From an uncultured Clostridium sp. (lineage in GTDB: Bacteria > Bacillota > Clostridia > TANB77 > CAG-508), in assembly GCA_948467495.1 (NCBI GenBank), contig CAOKEO010000006.1, positions 1 to 58,179 of the forward strand: a stretch of 58,179 bases of DNA, given 5' to 3'. Below the pieces are notes generated by a model. That model ran no database searches, had not been told where the DNA came from, and saw only the letters and a program-made list of their open reading frames with translations. Both the position numbers and the translations under genes were made by a program. Positions 7,947 to 16,941 of this stretch are shown here, piece after piece (the first letter of the stretch is position 1; each line of letters starts with the position of its first letter).

Positions 7947-8948
7947 TTAGATTTCTATACTAATTGCATGTGCAATACCTGGAATGCTTTCTCCTTGTTG
8001 TGAAGTAGTTGAATTGGTTAAAGCTCCAGTGGCAATTAGCAATATTTTTTTCATTTTTCTTTCTTTTAATTGTTTAAATAAATAACCAGAAAATACGGTT
8101 CCACAGCAGGCACAACCACTGCCACCAGAATGTGTATCTTGTGCATTTTTATCAAAGATTAAAACACCACAGTCATTATAGTTAGATTTAATATTATAGC
8201 CTTGTGATTTTGCGATATCAATGGCAATATCTTTTCCAATATGACCTAAATCTCCACTAATAATGGCATCATAATAACTAGGGTTTCTTCCTGTGTCTAA
8301 AAAATGAGTGATTAAAGTATCAGCAAAAGCTGGTGCCATAGCAGCTCCCATATTATTAGCATCTTTAATTCCCATATCTACAATTTTTCCTGGTGTAATA
8401 TGAGTAATATAAGGACCTTGTCCTTCTTTCGTTAAAATGGCAGCACCAGAACCAGTAACAGTCCATTGACTCGTAGGAGGTCTTTGATTTCCTAATTCTA
8501 ATGGGAAACGGAATTGCTTTTCAGCACTACAAAAATGACTAGAAGTAGCACATAATACATTATTGGCAAAACTTTCTATAGCAATAGAACCTAGACACAT
8601 AGATTCTACAAAGGTAGAACAAGCACCAAATACACCAAAAAAAGGAATGCTTAATTCTCGTAAACCAAAACTAGAAGAAATACATTGATTCAATAAATCT
8701 CCTGCAAACATGCAATCAATTTCATTAGCTGCTACCCCAGATTTAGAAATAACAGTATTTACAGTTTCCTTAATAATTTTACTTTCTGCTTTTTCCCAAG
8801 TTTTTTCACCCCAAAACTCATCATCTAAAGTTTGGTCAAAATATTTAGCCAAAGGTCCTTGTGATTCTTTCGGACCAACAATGGAAGCACAGTCTAGAAT
8901 AGTTGGTGGAGTATTAAATTTTATGGTTTGTTTTCCTAATTTTTCCAA
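7947..8948 (-). CDS. spoVAD: Stage V sporulation protein AD (SpoVAD)
   Basis: 333-residue thiolase-fold protein that binds dipicolinic acid on the SpoVA complex. Conserved stretches are CASIVGPKESQGPLA, FAGDLLNQ, FGACSTFVE, ATSSHFCSAEKQFRFP, VTGSGAA, GDLGHIGKD and GGSGCACCG. I set the start at the TTG at 8948, eight bases after AAGGAG. This gives an N-terminus (MEKLGKQTIKF) like that of characterised SpoVAD. An upstream in-frame TTG at 8972 falls inside the repeat element that separates this gene from spoVAC. Confidence 0.93.
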   Translation of the reverse strand: MEKLGKQTIKFNTPPTILDCASIVGPKESQGPLAKYFDQTLDDEFWGEKTWEKAESKIIKETVNTVISKSGVAANEIDCMFAGDLLNQCISSSFGLRELSIPFFGVFGACSTFVESMCLGSIAIESFANNVLCATSSHFCSAEKQFRFPLELGNQRPPTSQWTVTGSGAAILTKEGQGPYITHITPGKIVDMGIKDANNMGAAMAPAFADTLITHFLDTGRNPSYYDAIISGDLGHIGKDIAIDIAKSQGYNIKSNYNDCGVLIFDKNAQDTHSGGSGCACCGTVFSGYLFKQLKERKMKKILLIATGALTNSTTSQQGESIPGIAHAISIEI

Positions 8949-8963
8949 AATATCATCTCCTTG

Positions 8964-9179
8964 AATTGCCAAGAGGGATGCACCTTTTTGGCAATTATTA
9001 TTTTACTAGAAAGGTTATTATATTTTTTAGGAAGCAACAATTCGGGAGGATCAACAAGCTTAAAGTCTGTTAAGAATTTACAAACTGTGTGATGTTGGGA
9101 GTTGCAAGTAAAAAATTATAATAACCTTTTATGAATTATTTTAAAGGATTGCCAAAAAGATTCGTTCCTCTTGGCAATT
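8964..9179. mobile_element. MITE-like palindromic element inside the spoVA operon
   Basis: About 216 bases bounded by imperfect inverted ends. Each end is itself a hairpin: AATTGCCAA...TTGGCAAT at 8964-8995 and ATTGCCAA...TTGGCAAT at 9148-9178. Moving inward, AAAGGTTATTATA pairs with TATAATAACCTTT and GCAAC with GTTGC, so the whole element can fold as one long hairpin. It encodes nothing. It separates spoVAC from spoVAD by about 230 bases, where these genes are usually nearly adjacent. It shares about 20 bases with the element near 28.6 kb. Confidence 0.65.
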
Positions 9180-9181
9180 TT

Positions 9182-9652
9182 TTAGACGAGTGTCATGCTT
9201 TGCGTATTAAATATTAAAAATACAATTCCTACTAAAATAGAAGCAGATATACCAAAGACTAGAACAGGTCCAGCAACGGTAAACATTTTTCCACCTACGC
9301 CCATGACATACCCTTCTGATTTGTATTCCATAGCAGGAGAGACAATAGAATTGGCAAATCCTGTGATAGGAATTAAAGATCCAGCTCCTGCAAATTTTCC
9401 TATTTTATTAAATAGGTTAAGCCCTGTTAAAAAGGCAGAAATTCCAATTAATAATATGGAAACAATTGTACCTGATGTTTGGGTATCAAATCCTCTTTCT
9501 TTACATATATTAAGAATAACTTGTCCAATGGTACAAATTAATCCACCAACCCAAAAGGCATTGAAGCAGTTTTTTAATAGAGGAGAGTTGGGTGATTTTT
9601 TATCCACATAATCTTGGTAAGTTTGTTTGGTTTCTATTGGGTTTGTACTCAT
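9182..9652 (-). CDS. spoVAC: Stage V sporulation protein AC (SpoVAC)
   Basis: 156-residue membrane protein with four or five hydrophobic segments and the SpoVAC signature (AFWVGGLICTIGQ, GSLIPITGFANSIVSPAMEYKSEG as a split match, GVGGKMFTVAGPVLVFG). In Bacillus SpoVAC acts as a mechanosensitive channel in dipicolinate movement. A strong GGAGG precedes the ATG. First spoVA gene here; spoVAA and spoVAB are not adjacent, as in other Clostridia with a reduced operon. Confidence 0.93.
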   Translation of the reverse strand: MSTNPIETKQTYQDYVDKKSPNSPLLKNCFNAFWVGGLICTIGQVILNICKERGFDTQTSGTIVSILLIGISAFLTGLNLFNKIGKFAGAGSLIPITGFANSIVSPAMEYKSEGYVMGVGGKMFTVAGPVLVFGISASILVGIVFLIFNTQSMTLV

Positions 9653-9665
9653 ATATACCTCCTGA

Positions 9666-9884
9666 TTAATTTCTTTTTCTATCTAAATCAAGTGTAAAGC
9701 TAATGTCTAAATCAACAAAATACTCGATGATTTTATTACCATCAATACTAGCTCGTTGTTCTAGAATTTTTACTTCTGATAAATAGTCAATAGTCTTGGA
9801 AGCTTCTGAAATTGCTTTTACAATAGCATCCTTCCAGGAAACAGTAGAATTACCAGTTACAATTAAGTGTTTTTTTATATCCAT
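9666..9884 (-). CDS. Dodecin family protein
   Basis: 72 residues, with the dodecin pattern: a beta strand, VTGNSTVSWKDAIVKAISEA, SKTIDYLSEVKILEQ and EYFVDLDISFTL. Dodecins form hollow dodecamers that store flavins or related ligands. The Trp in SWKDA sits at the flavin-stacking position. It lies only 13 bases before spoVAC, so it may be co-expressed with the sporulation genes. Start chosen after TTGGAGG. Confidence 0.85.
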   Translation of the reverse strand: MDIKKHLIVTGNSTVSWKDAIVKAISEASKTIDYLSEVKILEQRASIDGNKIIEYFVDLDISFTLDLDRKRN

Positions 9885-10043
9885 AATCGACCTCCAAAAA
9901 ATCTTTTACAAGTATCTTTTCCGAAATCTAGAAAAAATATACAGAAGAAGTGGAAAATTTTATTAAAAAATTATATAATTCAATCAATATTAGAAATTTC
10001 CCCACTGATTTTGATACTGAATGGGGGATAGAAAGGAAAGATA

Positions 10044-11345
10044 ATGGATAAAGCAAGAGAAATAGCGTTAAAGGTTCTTTATGAAGTGGACAAAAAGGGA
10101 GCTTATTCTAATATTGCATTAGATGAAGCTTTAAAAAGTGCCAGAAAAAGAAAAGTAGAAATAGATAACAGAGATATAGGGTTTATTTCTGAAATTGTGT
10201 ATGGTACGATTTCCTGGAAATTGACCATAGATGAGATTATAAAGAAGTATTCTAATATTAAAATAAAGAAAATTTCACCTTGGATTTTAAATATTTTAAG
10301 AATGAGTATATATCAAATTTTATTTTTGGATAAAGTTCCTAAATTTGCAGCTGTTAAGGAGGGTGTTAATCTAGCCAAAAGATATGGACATAAAGCAAGT
10401 AGCAATTTTGTGAATGCAATTTTAAGGAAAGTAAAAAAAGAAGATTATGAAGCATTTTTTCAAATAGAGGATGATGTACAAAGAATTTCAAAAACGACTT
10501 CTATGCCTATTTGGATAGTAGAAACGTTGTTAAAAGAAAATACCGTAGAGGAAGTGACAAGGATTTGTGAAAATTCCAATGTAAAACCCAAATTATGTGT
10601 GAGAATAAATACCTTAAAAACAAATTTTGAAAAATTGAAAGAAGAATTACAAGAACAGGAAATATCGATAGAAAAAGCAGAAAGGGAGAATTTTATTTGG
10701 TTACAAGGGGTAAGAAATATAGAAGGATTAAAATCTTTTCAAGAAGGAAAGTTTACAGTGCAAGATGAAGCGGCAGGATATATTCCTAAAATGTTAAATC
10801 CACAACCCCATGAAAAAGTCTTAGATGCTTGTAGCAGTCCAGGTGGAAAAGCTACTTATATGGCAGAATTAATGGAAAACCGAGGAGAAATTAAAGCTTG
10901 GGATTTATATGAACATAGAGTGAATTTAGTGGAAAAGGCTGCCAAACGTTTGGGAATTGATATCATTAAAACAGAAGTGAGAGATGCTAGTGTACAAGAA
11001 AAATGTTATAGAGAATATTTTGACAAAATTTTGTTAGATGTTCCATGCTTAGGGATTGGCGTATTGAAAAGAAAGCCAGATATAAAATGGAAAAGAGAGG
11101 AAGGAGAAATAAAAGAAATAACACAATTACAAGAGAAGATTTTAGAAAATTGTGCAAGTTATTTAAAAACAGATGGGGAATTGGTTTATTCTACCTGTAG
11201 TATTTTAAAAGAAGAAAATGAAGGAATAATTGACAAATTTATGAAAAAGAATCCAAATTTTAAAATAGAAAAAATGATTCAAATCTATCAAAATGAACGA
11301 ACCGATGGCTTTTTTATGGCTAAAGTGAAAAAAATAAAAATATAG
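10044..11345 (+). CDS. rsmB: 16S rRNA (cytosine-967 C5)-methyltransferase RsmB
   Basis: 433 residues, normal length. The N-terminal NusB-like RNA-binding domain covers residues 1-140. The SAM-dependent methyltransferase domain has motif I LDACSSPGGKATYM, the motif IV cysteine in DVPCLGIG and the catalytic TCS in YSTCSILKEENEG. It methylates C967 of 16S rRNA. Monocistronic, with its own AAAGGAAAG site, and upstream of the pilus operon promoter. Confidence 0.94.
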   Translation: MDKAREIALKVLYEVDKKGAYSNIALDEALKSARKRKVEIDNRDIGFISEIVYGTISWKLTIDEIIKKYSNIKIKKISPWILNILRMSIYQILFLDKVPKFAAVKEGVNLAKRYGHKASSNFVNAILRKVKKEDYEAFFQIEDDVQRISKTTSMPIWIVETLLKENTVEEVTRICENSNVKPKLCVRINTLKTNFEKLKEELQEQEISIEKAERENFIWLQGVRNIEGLKSFQEGKFTVQDEAAGYIPKMLNPQPHEKVLDACSSPGGKATYMAELMENRGEIKAWDLYEHRVNLVEKAAKRLGIDIIKTEVRDASVQEKCYREYFDKILLDVPCLGIGVLKRKPDIKWKREEGEIKEITQLQEKILENCASYLKTDGELVYSTCSILKEENEGIIDKFMKKNPNFKIEKMIQIYQNERTDGFFMAKVKKIKI

Positions 11346-11389
11346 TGTTACAAAAATATTACGTTTTCTTTACAAGTCTGTTAAACATA

Positions 11390-11417
11390 TTGACTTTTTG
11401 GCAAATAAAGATAAAAT
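11390..11417 (+). promoter_or_regulatory. Candidate promoter of the type IV pilus operon
   Basis: TTGACT, 16 bases, TAAAAT, about 105 bases before the first pilus gene. The long leader holds a perfect inverted repeat. Confidence 0.55.
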
Positions 11418-11446
11418 ATAAATATATTTGAAGAAATATGTAAAAT

Positions 11447-11480
11447 ATTTGCAAAATATTCAAGTATGTATTTTGCAAAT
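11447..11480 (+). promoter_or_regulatory. Perfect 12-bp inverted repeat in the pilus operon leader
   Basis: ATTTGCAAAATA (11447-11458) pairs with TATTTTGCAAAT (11469-11480) around a 10-base loop, downstream of the promoter and 43 bases before the first ATG. It could be a protein operator or an mRNA hairpin. There is no T-run, so it is not a simple terminator. Confidence 0.5.
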
Positions 11481-11523
11481 TTGTCAAAAATAAAAATATA
11501 TTAATTAAAAAAAGGAGAAAACG

Positions 11524-13140
11524 ATGGCGAATGCAAGTTGCCTAGGGCTATACATTGAACAACATTTAATTAAATATGCAAAAGTTTCAAAAGAGCATAA
11601 CCGAATTAAAGTAGAAGCATTTGGAATTATGTTCTATGACAAAATCGGAGAAGCAATCGACCAAGTTATTCAAGAAACATACAGTCAAAGAACCCCTATT
11701 AGCATTAACTTATCAGGCGAAATGTATAATTATTTCAATATGTTTGCTTTATTGACAAAAAATGACTTACAAAAAGCTCTTACCACTGAATTTGACTCTT
11801 ATTGCTCAGAAGTAGGGTATAATCCTAGTGTATTTGAAACTAGATATGCAGTAGTTGGACCACAAGAAGAAAAAGACAAAATTAGAGTCATTCATGTGGC
11901 AGAAAATAAAATAGAATTAAATAATAGAATGCAACAAATTGCAGGTTATAAACTATCTAATGTATCTCCTATTTCTATGGCAATTCCTAATTTGTTGGAT
12001 GCTAATAAAAATGAAAATGCTATCGTTGTTAATATAGAAGATAGTACTATTGTAACCACTATCCTAGAAAATAAAATTTACAGTGTAGATAAAATAGAAG
12101 AAGGAAGCAAAGACTTTTTAAATAAAATTAATGGCAAAGAAAATTCTTATTTAAAGTCTTATGAAATATGCAAAAACACGACAATATATACATCAGAAGG
12201 AAGAGAATTACAAGAACAAGAAACAGGATATCTAGAAGATATTATGCCAACACTTTACACGATTGTAAGTAAAATAAGAAATATTATTGCCAAAAATGAC
12301 AATAAAATCAAGAAAGTCTATATAACTGGTACAGCAGCATTAATAAATAATATTGATTTGTATTTCCAAGAATATCTAGAAGAGGTGGATTGCGAGTTAT
12401 TAAAGCCTTATTTTATAGAAAGTACAAGAGATATTAGTATCAAAGATTATATGGAAGTCAATTCTGCTATTTCTTTAGGAATGATGGGAATAGGAGAAGG
12501 TATTACAGGTATGAACTTCAGAAGTCAAACCGTAACAGAGAAAATACCAGATTTATTGAAACTAGACATGAATTTAGGAAAATCAGGATACCGCAGTACA
12601 GGACCACTTAGTTGGGATTTAGGACAACCACTTGATAAAATGGAAACTGTTTTTTTAAGAGTGGCAATGGCACTTTTGATGTTGGTTATCTTATATAGTG
12701 GCTTTTCAGGGCTATTAGCCAATCAAATAAAAAGTAAAAAGAAAGAAGCACAAGACTCTATCACATCAACGAAGCAGCAAATTACGCTTGCCACCAATGA
12801 TAGCGAAAAGATGAATAGCAAAATTAATGAATATACCAGTATGTTAAGAAATCTAGAAGAAGCAAATAATAAAGTAACAGACCAAAACAGAACGAGAAAT
12901 GCCATACCAAATTTGTTAAATCAAATCATGTCAATTGTACCAGAAAACGTTCAATTAACATCGATTGAGAACACATCTGGTACACATATCATAATTAATG
13001 CCCAATCTAATAAATATGAGCAATTGGGATATTTGAAAGCGAAAATAAAGACAGACGTTATTTTAACAAATGTTATTTCAACAGCTGGTGAAAAAGACAA
13101 TAATGTGGTTACTGTAAAAATAGAAGGAGATTTGCCATGA
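11524..13140 (+). CDS. Type IV pilus assembly PilM-PilN fusion protein
   Basis: 538 residues. Residues 1 to about 340 have the actin-like PilM fold (CLGLYIEQHLIKYAKVS at the phosphate-1 region, INLSGE, and a late VYITGTAAL segment). Then follow one transmembrane helix (about 377-397, FLRVAMALLMLVILYSGF), a coiled coil and a ferredoxin-like domain (NVQLTSIENTSG): the topology of PilN. In most bacteria PilM and PilN are separate proteins bound to each other, so this looks like a natural fusion of the cytoplasmic ring and the alignment complex. The stop overlaps the next gene by four bases (ATGA), indicating translational coupling. Confidence 0.8.
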   Translation: MANASCLGLYIEQHLIKYAKVSKEHNRIKVEAFGIMFYDKIGEAIDQVIQETYSQRTPISINLSGEMYNYFNMFALLTKNDLQKALTTEFDSYCSEVGYNPSVFETRYAVVGPQEEKDKIRVIHVAENKIELNNRMQQIAGYKLSNVSPISMAIPNLLDANKNENAIVVNIEDSTIVTTILENKIYSVDKIEEGSKDFLNKINGKENSYLKSYEICKNTTIYTSEGRELQEQETGYLEDIMPTLYTIVSKIRNIIAKNDNKIKKVYITGTAALINNIDLYFQEYLEEVDCELLKPYFIESTRDISIKDYMEVNSAISLGMMGIGEGITGMNFRSQTVTEKIPDLLKLDMNLGKSGYRSTGPLSWDLGQPLDKMETVFLRVAMALLMLVILYSGFSGLLANQIKSKKKEAQDSITSTKQQITLATNDSEKMNSKINEYTSMLRNLEEANNKVTDQNRTRNAIPNLLNQIMSIVPENVQLTSIENTSGTHIIINAQSNKYEQLGYLKAKIKTDVILTNVISTAGEKDNNVVTVKIEGDLP

Positions 13141-13868
13141 AAAAATTATTAATGCTAATTCTTATTGGATTATTATTGGCACTTTCTATCTATATTGGCT
13201 TCAATGGATTTGAAGTTGGCAATATAGAAGTACTTAGTTATAAAGGAATACAAAGGAAAAATAAAGAATTAGACGAAAAGATACAAGAATCTAGTAAATT
13301 GGCAGAAAAAGATTACAGACAAATACTAAGTACAGTTGAAGAAAGCAGTAAAAAACTAGCACAAGCCAAGAATGACTATGAAGATATGACAGCAGTAAGT
13401 TCAGAAGGAGATGTACAGGCAGCTAGTCAAATTGAAAGATATGAGGTAGAAACTTTATGGGTAAAACTAGGAAATTATGCAACAAGTGAAGGTGCTATTA
13501 TGAAGATGGACATTGTTCAGGGAAGTGACAACAATACCTATAATTTGAAGTTCACAGTAAATGGAAGTTATATTTCCATCACAGATTTTATATCAGACAT
13601 TGAAAACGATAGTACATTAGGATTTGAAATAGAAGAATTTAAAATGATTCCATCTAGTTCAAACAATGATTTACAAGCAACATTTGTATGTAAAGATATT
13701 TCGATTAAAGATGTATTACAAACCAACCAATCCAATACACAACCAGAAGAAAATCAAAACGATAATAGTACAACCAACAATACCAATACGACGAATACCA
13801 CAAATACTACAAATGTAAATAATCAGACAAGTTTAAACAATACCAATACAATGTTAAATGCACAGTAA
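13137..13868 (+). CDS. PilO-like type IV pilus alignment protein
   Basis: 243 residues: N-terminal membrane helix (residues 4-24), a coiled coil (about 35-85), then an alpha/beta domain (NLKFTVNGSYISITDFISDI), which is PilO topology. The C-terminal 45 residues are Asn/Thr/Gln-rich low complexity with NTTNTT repeats, an unusual extension. It overlaps the PilM-PilN gene by four bases. PilO pairs with PilN to link the cytoplasmic motor to the outside. Family assignment rests on topology and position more than on motifs. Confidence 0.7.
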   Translation: MKKLLMLILIGLLLALSIYIGFNGFEVGNIEVLSYKGIQRKNKELDEKIQESSKLAEKDYRQILSTVEESSKKLAQAKNDYEDMTAVSSEGDVQAASQIERYEVETLWVKLGNYATSEGAIMKMDIVQGSDNNTYNLKFTVNGSYISITDFISDIENDSTLGFEIEEFKMIPSSSNNDLQATFVCKDISIKDVLQTNQSNTQPEENQNDNSTTNNTNTTNTTNTTNVNNQTSLNNTNTMLNAQ

Positions 13869-13886
13869 ATGATAAAGGGGTAAAAT

Positions 13887-14450
13887 ATGGTTAAATCAAT
13901 GATAAAAGAAATAATTATTATGTTATTAATATGTTTGGCAATTATCTTGCTACTGGGAATTTTGTTGTATGAATATGTTCCTATGACAAAGACAATTCCA
14001 AATCCAGTATCTTATACAACACCAAGTAATGTCAAGCAAGAATTAGCCAATAGTGCAGATATAGATGAAAGTGAAATTATTATGACATATGAAGTAGACA
14101 CTACTGATTTAAACAATTATGCAACCATCAATGATTACAAGCCAGGAAAGGCAAATCCATTTTCATCTTATGAAAGCACAGAAACAACGAGTGGAACGAA
14201 TACAACAACAGGAAATTCATCTACGAGACAAGAACCAGTAGGTACAACAGGAACGACAGGGACAACAGCTGATACAACAACTGGAACTACAACCAATATA
14301 GGTACAGGTACACCAAATAACAATACAAATAGTGTGCCAGAAACACCAACCATTCAAAATCCACCAACGGTTACACAGGCAAATACAGAAGTAAATAATA
14401 CAACAACTACATCAGGAGGACAGTTTTTCCAAGATAAAGGAACAAAATAA
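13887..14450 (+). CDS. Membrane-anchored Thr/Asn-rich pilus operon protein
   Basis: 187 residues: one N-terminal membrane helix (residues 8-28), a short ordered region ending in GKANPFSSY, then a long Thr/Gly/Asn-rich tail (residues 100-187, TTGTTGTTAD-type repeats) that is probably disordered outside the cell. It occupies the place of pilP in classical pilMNOP operons, and the NPF segment recalls PilP, but I see no lipobox and cannot confirm homology. Starts 18 bases after the PilO-like gene. Confidence 0.6.
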   Translation: MVKSMIKEIIIMLLICLAIILLLGILLYEYVPMTKTIPNPVSYTTPSNVKQELANSADIDESEIIMTYEVDTTDLNNYATINDYKPGKANPFSSYESTETTSGTNTTTGNSSTRQEPVGTTGTTGTTADTTTGTTTNIGTGTPNNNTNSVPETPTIQNPPTVTQANTEVNNTTTTSGGQFFQDKGTK

Positions 14451-14524
14451 TTAGTTATTAAAGTTATATGAAGTGTTCATATAAATCAAGATACAATAAA
14501 AAATTGAAGAAGGAGGAAAAAAGA

Positions 14525-15106
14525 ATGAGAAATCAAAAAGGTATTACCTTAATTGCGTTAGTAATTACCATTATCGTATTATTAATTTTAGCAGGGGTGG
14601 CTATTGCTATGCTAACTGGTGATAATGGAATCATAACCAATGCACAAGCTTCTAGATCCAATACAGCCTATAGAGAAGCTGACGAACAAATGAGACTTGC
14701 TTATATGGCAGTAAGAACGGAAATTGCTGCAAGATTAGCAAATGATACAGCTTATGATGCTTATGCCCCTGATAATGCTCAAAAACTTAAAGATATGGTT
14801 AATAATGATTTAATTGGCTTTGAAGGTAACAATTCTAAGTGGACTGTTAATTTGGAAATGTCTGAGGATGGAACCAAAGCTACTAGAATTTTTATGAAAT
14901 GCGAAGCAGCAGCTATACTTAAAGCAACAGAAAAAAAAGAAGAACCAGTTAAACCATCAACAGATGGAAAAGTCTGTGGAGAAATTGTTCTTGAAGAACG
15001 TACTGCTAAATATCAGTTTGACATAGAAGATGCAACAGAAGTAAATCCAGATGATACAAATACGAATACTACAGATGAAGATACGAATACTACAGTAGGA
15101 GACTAA
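14525..15106 (+). CDS. Major type IV prepilin candidate
   Basis: 193 residues from the ATG that follows AAGGAGG; an upstream frame start at 14468 has no ribosome site. The class III signal is NQKG followed by ITLIALVITIIVLLILAGVA, cleaved after Gly-5. Position +5 is Ala rather than the classical Glu, as in many clostridial pilins. The globular domain follows, ending in a Thr/Asn/Asp-rich tail. A hairpin terminator directly downstream suggests that pilin transcripts partly end here, raising pilin level over the assembly genes. Confidence 0.85.
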   Translation: MRNQKGITLIALVITIIVLLILAGVAIAMLTGDNGIITNAQASRSNTAYREADEQMRLAYMAVRTEIAARLANDTAYDAYAPDNAQKLKDMVNNDLIGFEGNNSKWTVNLEMSEDGTKATRIFMKCEAAAILKATEKKEEPVKPSTDGKVCGEIVLEERTAKYQFDIEDATEVNPDDTNTNTTDEDTNTTVGD

Positions 15107-15126
15107 AGTAACTAAAAAGATAAATC

Positions 15127-15155
15127 AGCCATACGCACACAAAGTGTGTATGGCT
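15127..15155 (+). terminator. Intercistronic hairpin after the prepilin gene
   Basis: AGCCATA (15127-15133) with TATGGCT (15149-15155) plus inner CACA/TGTG, then a weakly T-rich stretch. Probably a leaky terminator or mRNA-stabilising hairpin. Confidence 0.6.
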
Positions 15156-15186
15156 AGATTTAAAAATAAGACGAAAAGGAAAAAAG

Positions 15187-16015
15187 ATGAATATATTTTT
15201 TTACTTATTATTATTTGTAATTGGGACATTATTCGGAAGCTTTTATACATTAGCAGTGTACCGAATTCCCAAAAGACAAGATATTGTACATACCCATTCT
15301 TACTGCCCTAATTGTAATCATAAATTGGGTTTTTTAGACTTAATTCCGATTATAAGTTATCTATTTTTGAGAGGGAAATGCAAATATTGCAAGGAAAAAA
15401 TAAGGATAAGATATTTGATATTAGAAGTACTATCAGGAAGCTTATTTGTGTTAATCGCTTATTTGTTTGAACTTAAAATAGAAACCATAAACATTACCCA
15501 AATAGCAGAATATAGTTTTATGGTATTATATGTAACATTTATCATACTAGTTTGTCGGAATTGATAAAGAAAATAGGAAGATAGATAAATTGGTATCAAT
15601 TTATGGGGTTGTGATATCTATTATGTATATGGTATATCTATGCATAGTAGAACAAACTAATATTTATAGATATGGTATATATTTAATTTTGTACATAATT
15701 ATTTTAGTGTTAGATACAATATTATTGAAGAAATACGCTCAAAATAGTTATGTCATAGGAATCTTACTGATGATGATGGTTATGGTGATTTTTACAGGAG
15801 AAGTTATAATGCGAAATACAATCATAGCAACTCTTTTAGGTATCTTCTTTTATCTATTCCTTTTTCAAATAAAACAAAGAAAAAGGAAAAACAAGAAATC
15901 TGATAAACAAATTGCGACTGAATTAAGAATTGGATTTTTCTTAGGTGCATTTCATATTATGTTATTAATATTAGGTGGTCTTGTTCATATTGTACAAGAA
16001 TGGAGAGGTTTTTGA
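15187..16015 (+). CDS. pilD: Prepilin peptidase (PilD-like), read through a CGGA four-base codon
   Basis: Bifunctional signal peptidase/N-methylase that processes prepilins. The first part shows the cytoplasmic zinc site of the family (CPNCNHK ... CKYCKEK, four Cys) and the first membrane segments. The frame would stop at 15564, just after in-frame CGG at 15556. Reading CGGA (15556-15559) as one Gly joins it to the second half and creates ILVCGIDKENRKID, which carries the first catalytic Asp. The joined protein is 275 residues. The second catalytic GxGD motif is not obvious: the matching place reads FTGEVIM. Activity is therefore uncertain. Confidence 0.75.
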
Positions 16016-16031
16016 AAGGATGGAAGTTAAA

Positions 16032-16427
16032 ATGAAAAGTGAAAAAGGATATGCAGGTGTTGACATTGCGATATCAATTCTCGTATTGTTTCTATTTGTA
16101 TCACTGATAGCTACTTTATCTTATCAAGCCAATAGTTCTTCCAAAGAAATAGAATTAAAATCAAAAGCAACTCAAATTGCTGTAACAGAAATTGAATTGT
16201 TAAAAAATAAAACATGGAATGATATTACAACAGAAGATATTACGTATCGAGAAACAACAGAAATAGAAGAAGGGTATTTCAGAACCATTCAGGTGCAAGA
16301 TTATCATGAATTGGATGACACTAAAAATATAGATATTGTAAAGAAAATAACGGTACAAATTGAATATCGTTTTAAAGGAAAAACGGAAACAGTAAAACTT
16401 TCTACAATGATAGCAAAGGAGAGTTAA
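16032..16427 (+). CDS. Type IV pilin-like minor protein
   Basis: 131 residues from the ATG after GGAAG. The N-terminus is KSEKGYAGVDIAISILVLFL: a Gly followed by one hydrophobic helix, as in minor pilins. The globular part (residues 45-131) has a beta-rich pattern (GYFRTIQVQDYHEL, KITVQIEY). Overlap of the upstream frame with the prepilin peptidase end suggests coupled translation. Confidence 0.7.
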   Translation: MKSEKGYAGVDIAISILVLFLFVSLIATLSYQANSSSKEIELKSKATQIAVTEIELLKNKTWNDITTEDITYRETTEIEEGYFRTIQVQDYHELDDTKNIDIVKKITVQIEYRFKGKTETVKLSTMIAKES

Positions 16428-16428
16428 A

Positions 16429-16851
16429 ATGAAATCACAAAAAGGTGTTACACTTATTTCATTGACGGTATATATTATTGTTATGGTAATTATGGTGGCA
16501 GTAGTAGCAGTTATCAGTACGTATTTTTATACCAATACCGATTCCGTGACACAAACCATACATCCATTAGCAGAATATACAAAATTCAATAGTTTTTTTA
16601 CAGAGGAAATGAATCACAACAACTTAAAAATTTTAGCTTGTGAAGAAAATTATATTGTGTTTGATAATGGAGTACAATACACTTATGTACCAGAAAATAA
16701 AGGAATTTACAGAAATAAAGTAAAAATAAGTAGAGAGGTAGAAAAATGTACCTTTGAAAATAAGATAAAAAATGGTAAAAATGTAGTAACTATTCATATA
16801 AAAATAGCTAAAGCAGAGGAAAAAAGTGTAGATTATACACTAAAGAATTAG
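16429..16851 (+). CDS. Type IV pilin-like minor protein (pseudopilin)
   Basis: 140 residues. The class III signal is SQKG followed by VTLISLTVYIIVMVIMVAVV. A short beta-rich domain follows (YIVFDNGVQYTYVPENKGI), resembling PilW/GspJ-type minor pilins. It begins two bases after the previous stop with GGAGAG upstream. Minor pilins prime fibre assembly. Confidence 0.75.
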   Translation: MKSQKGVTLISLTVYIIVMVIMVAVVAVISTYFYTNTDSVTQTIHPLAEYTKFNSFFTEEMNHNNLKILACEENYIVFDNGVQYTYVPENKGIYRNKVKISREVEKCTFENKIKNGKNVVTIHIKIAKAEEKSVDYTLKN

Positions 16852-16941
16852 TAAATTTTTGTAATTTTTTGGAACATAACAAAAACCAGGAAAGTTATAG
16901 TATAATAAAGTAGAGTGATACAAAAGAAAGGACGGATTGCG

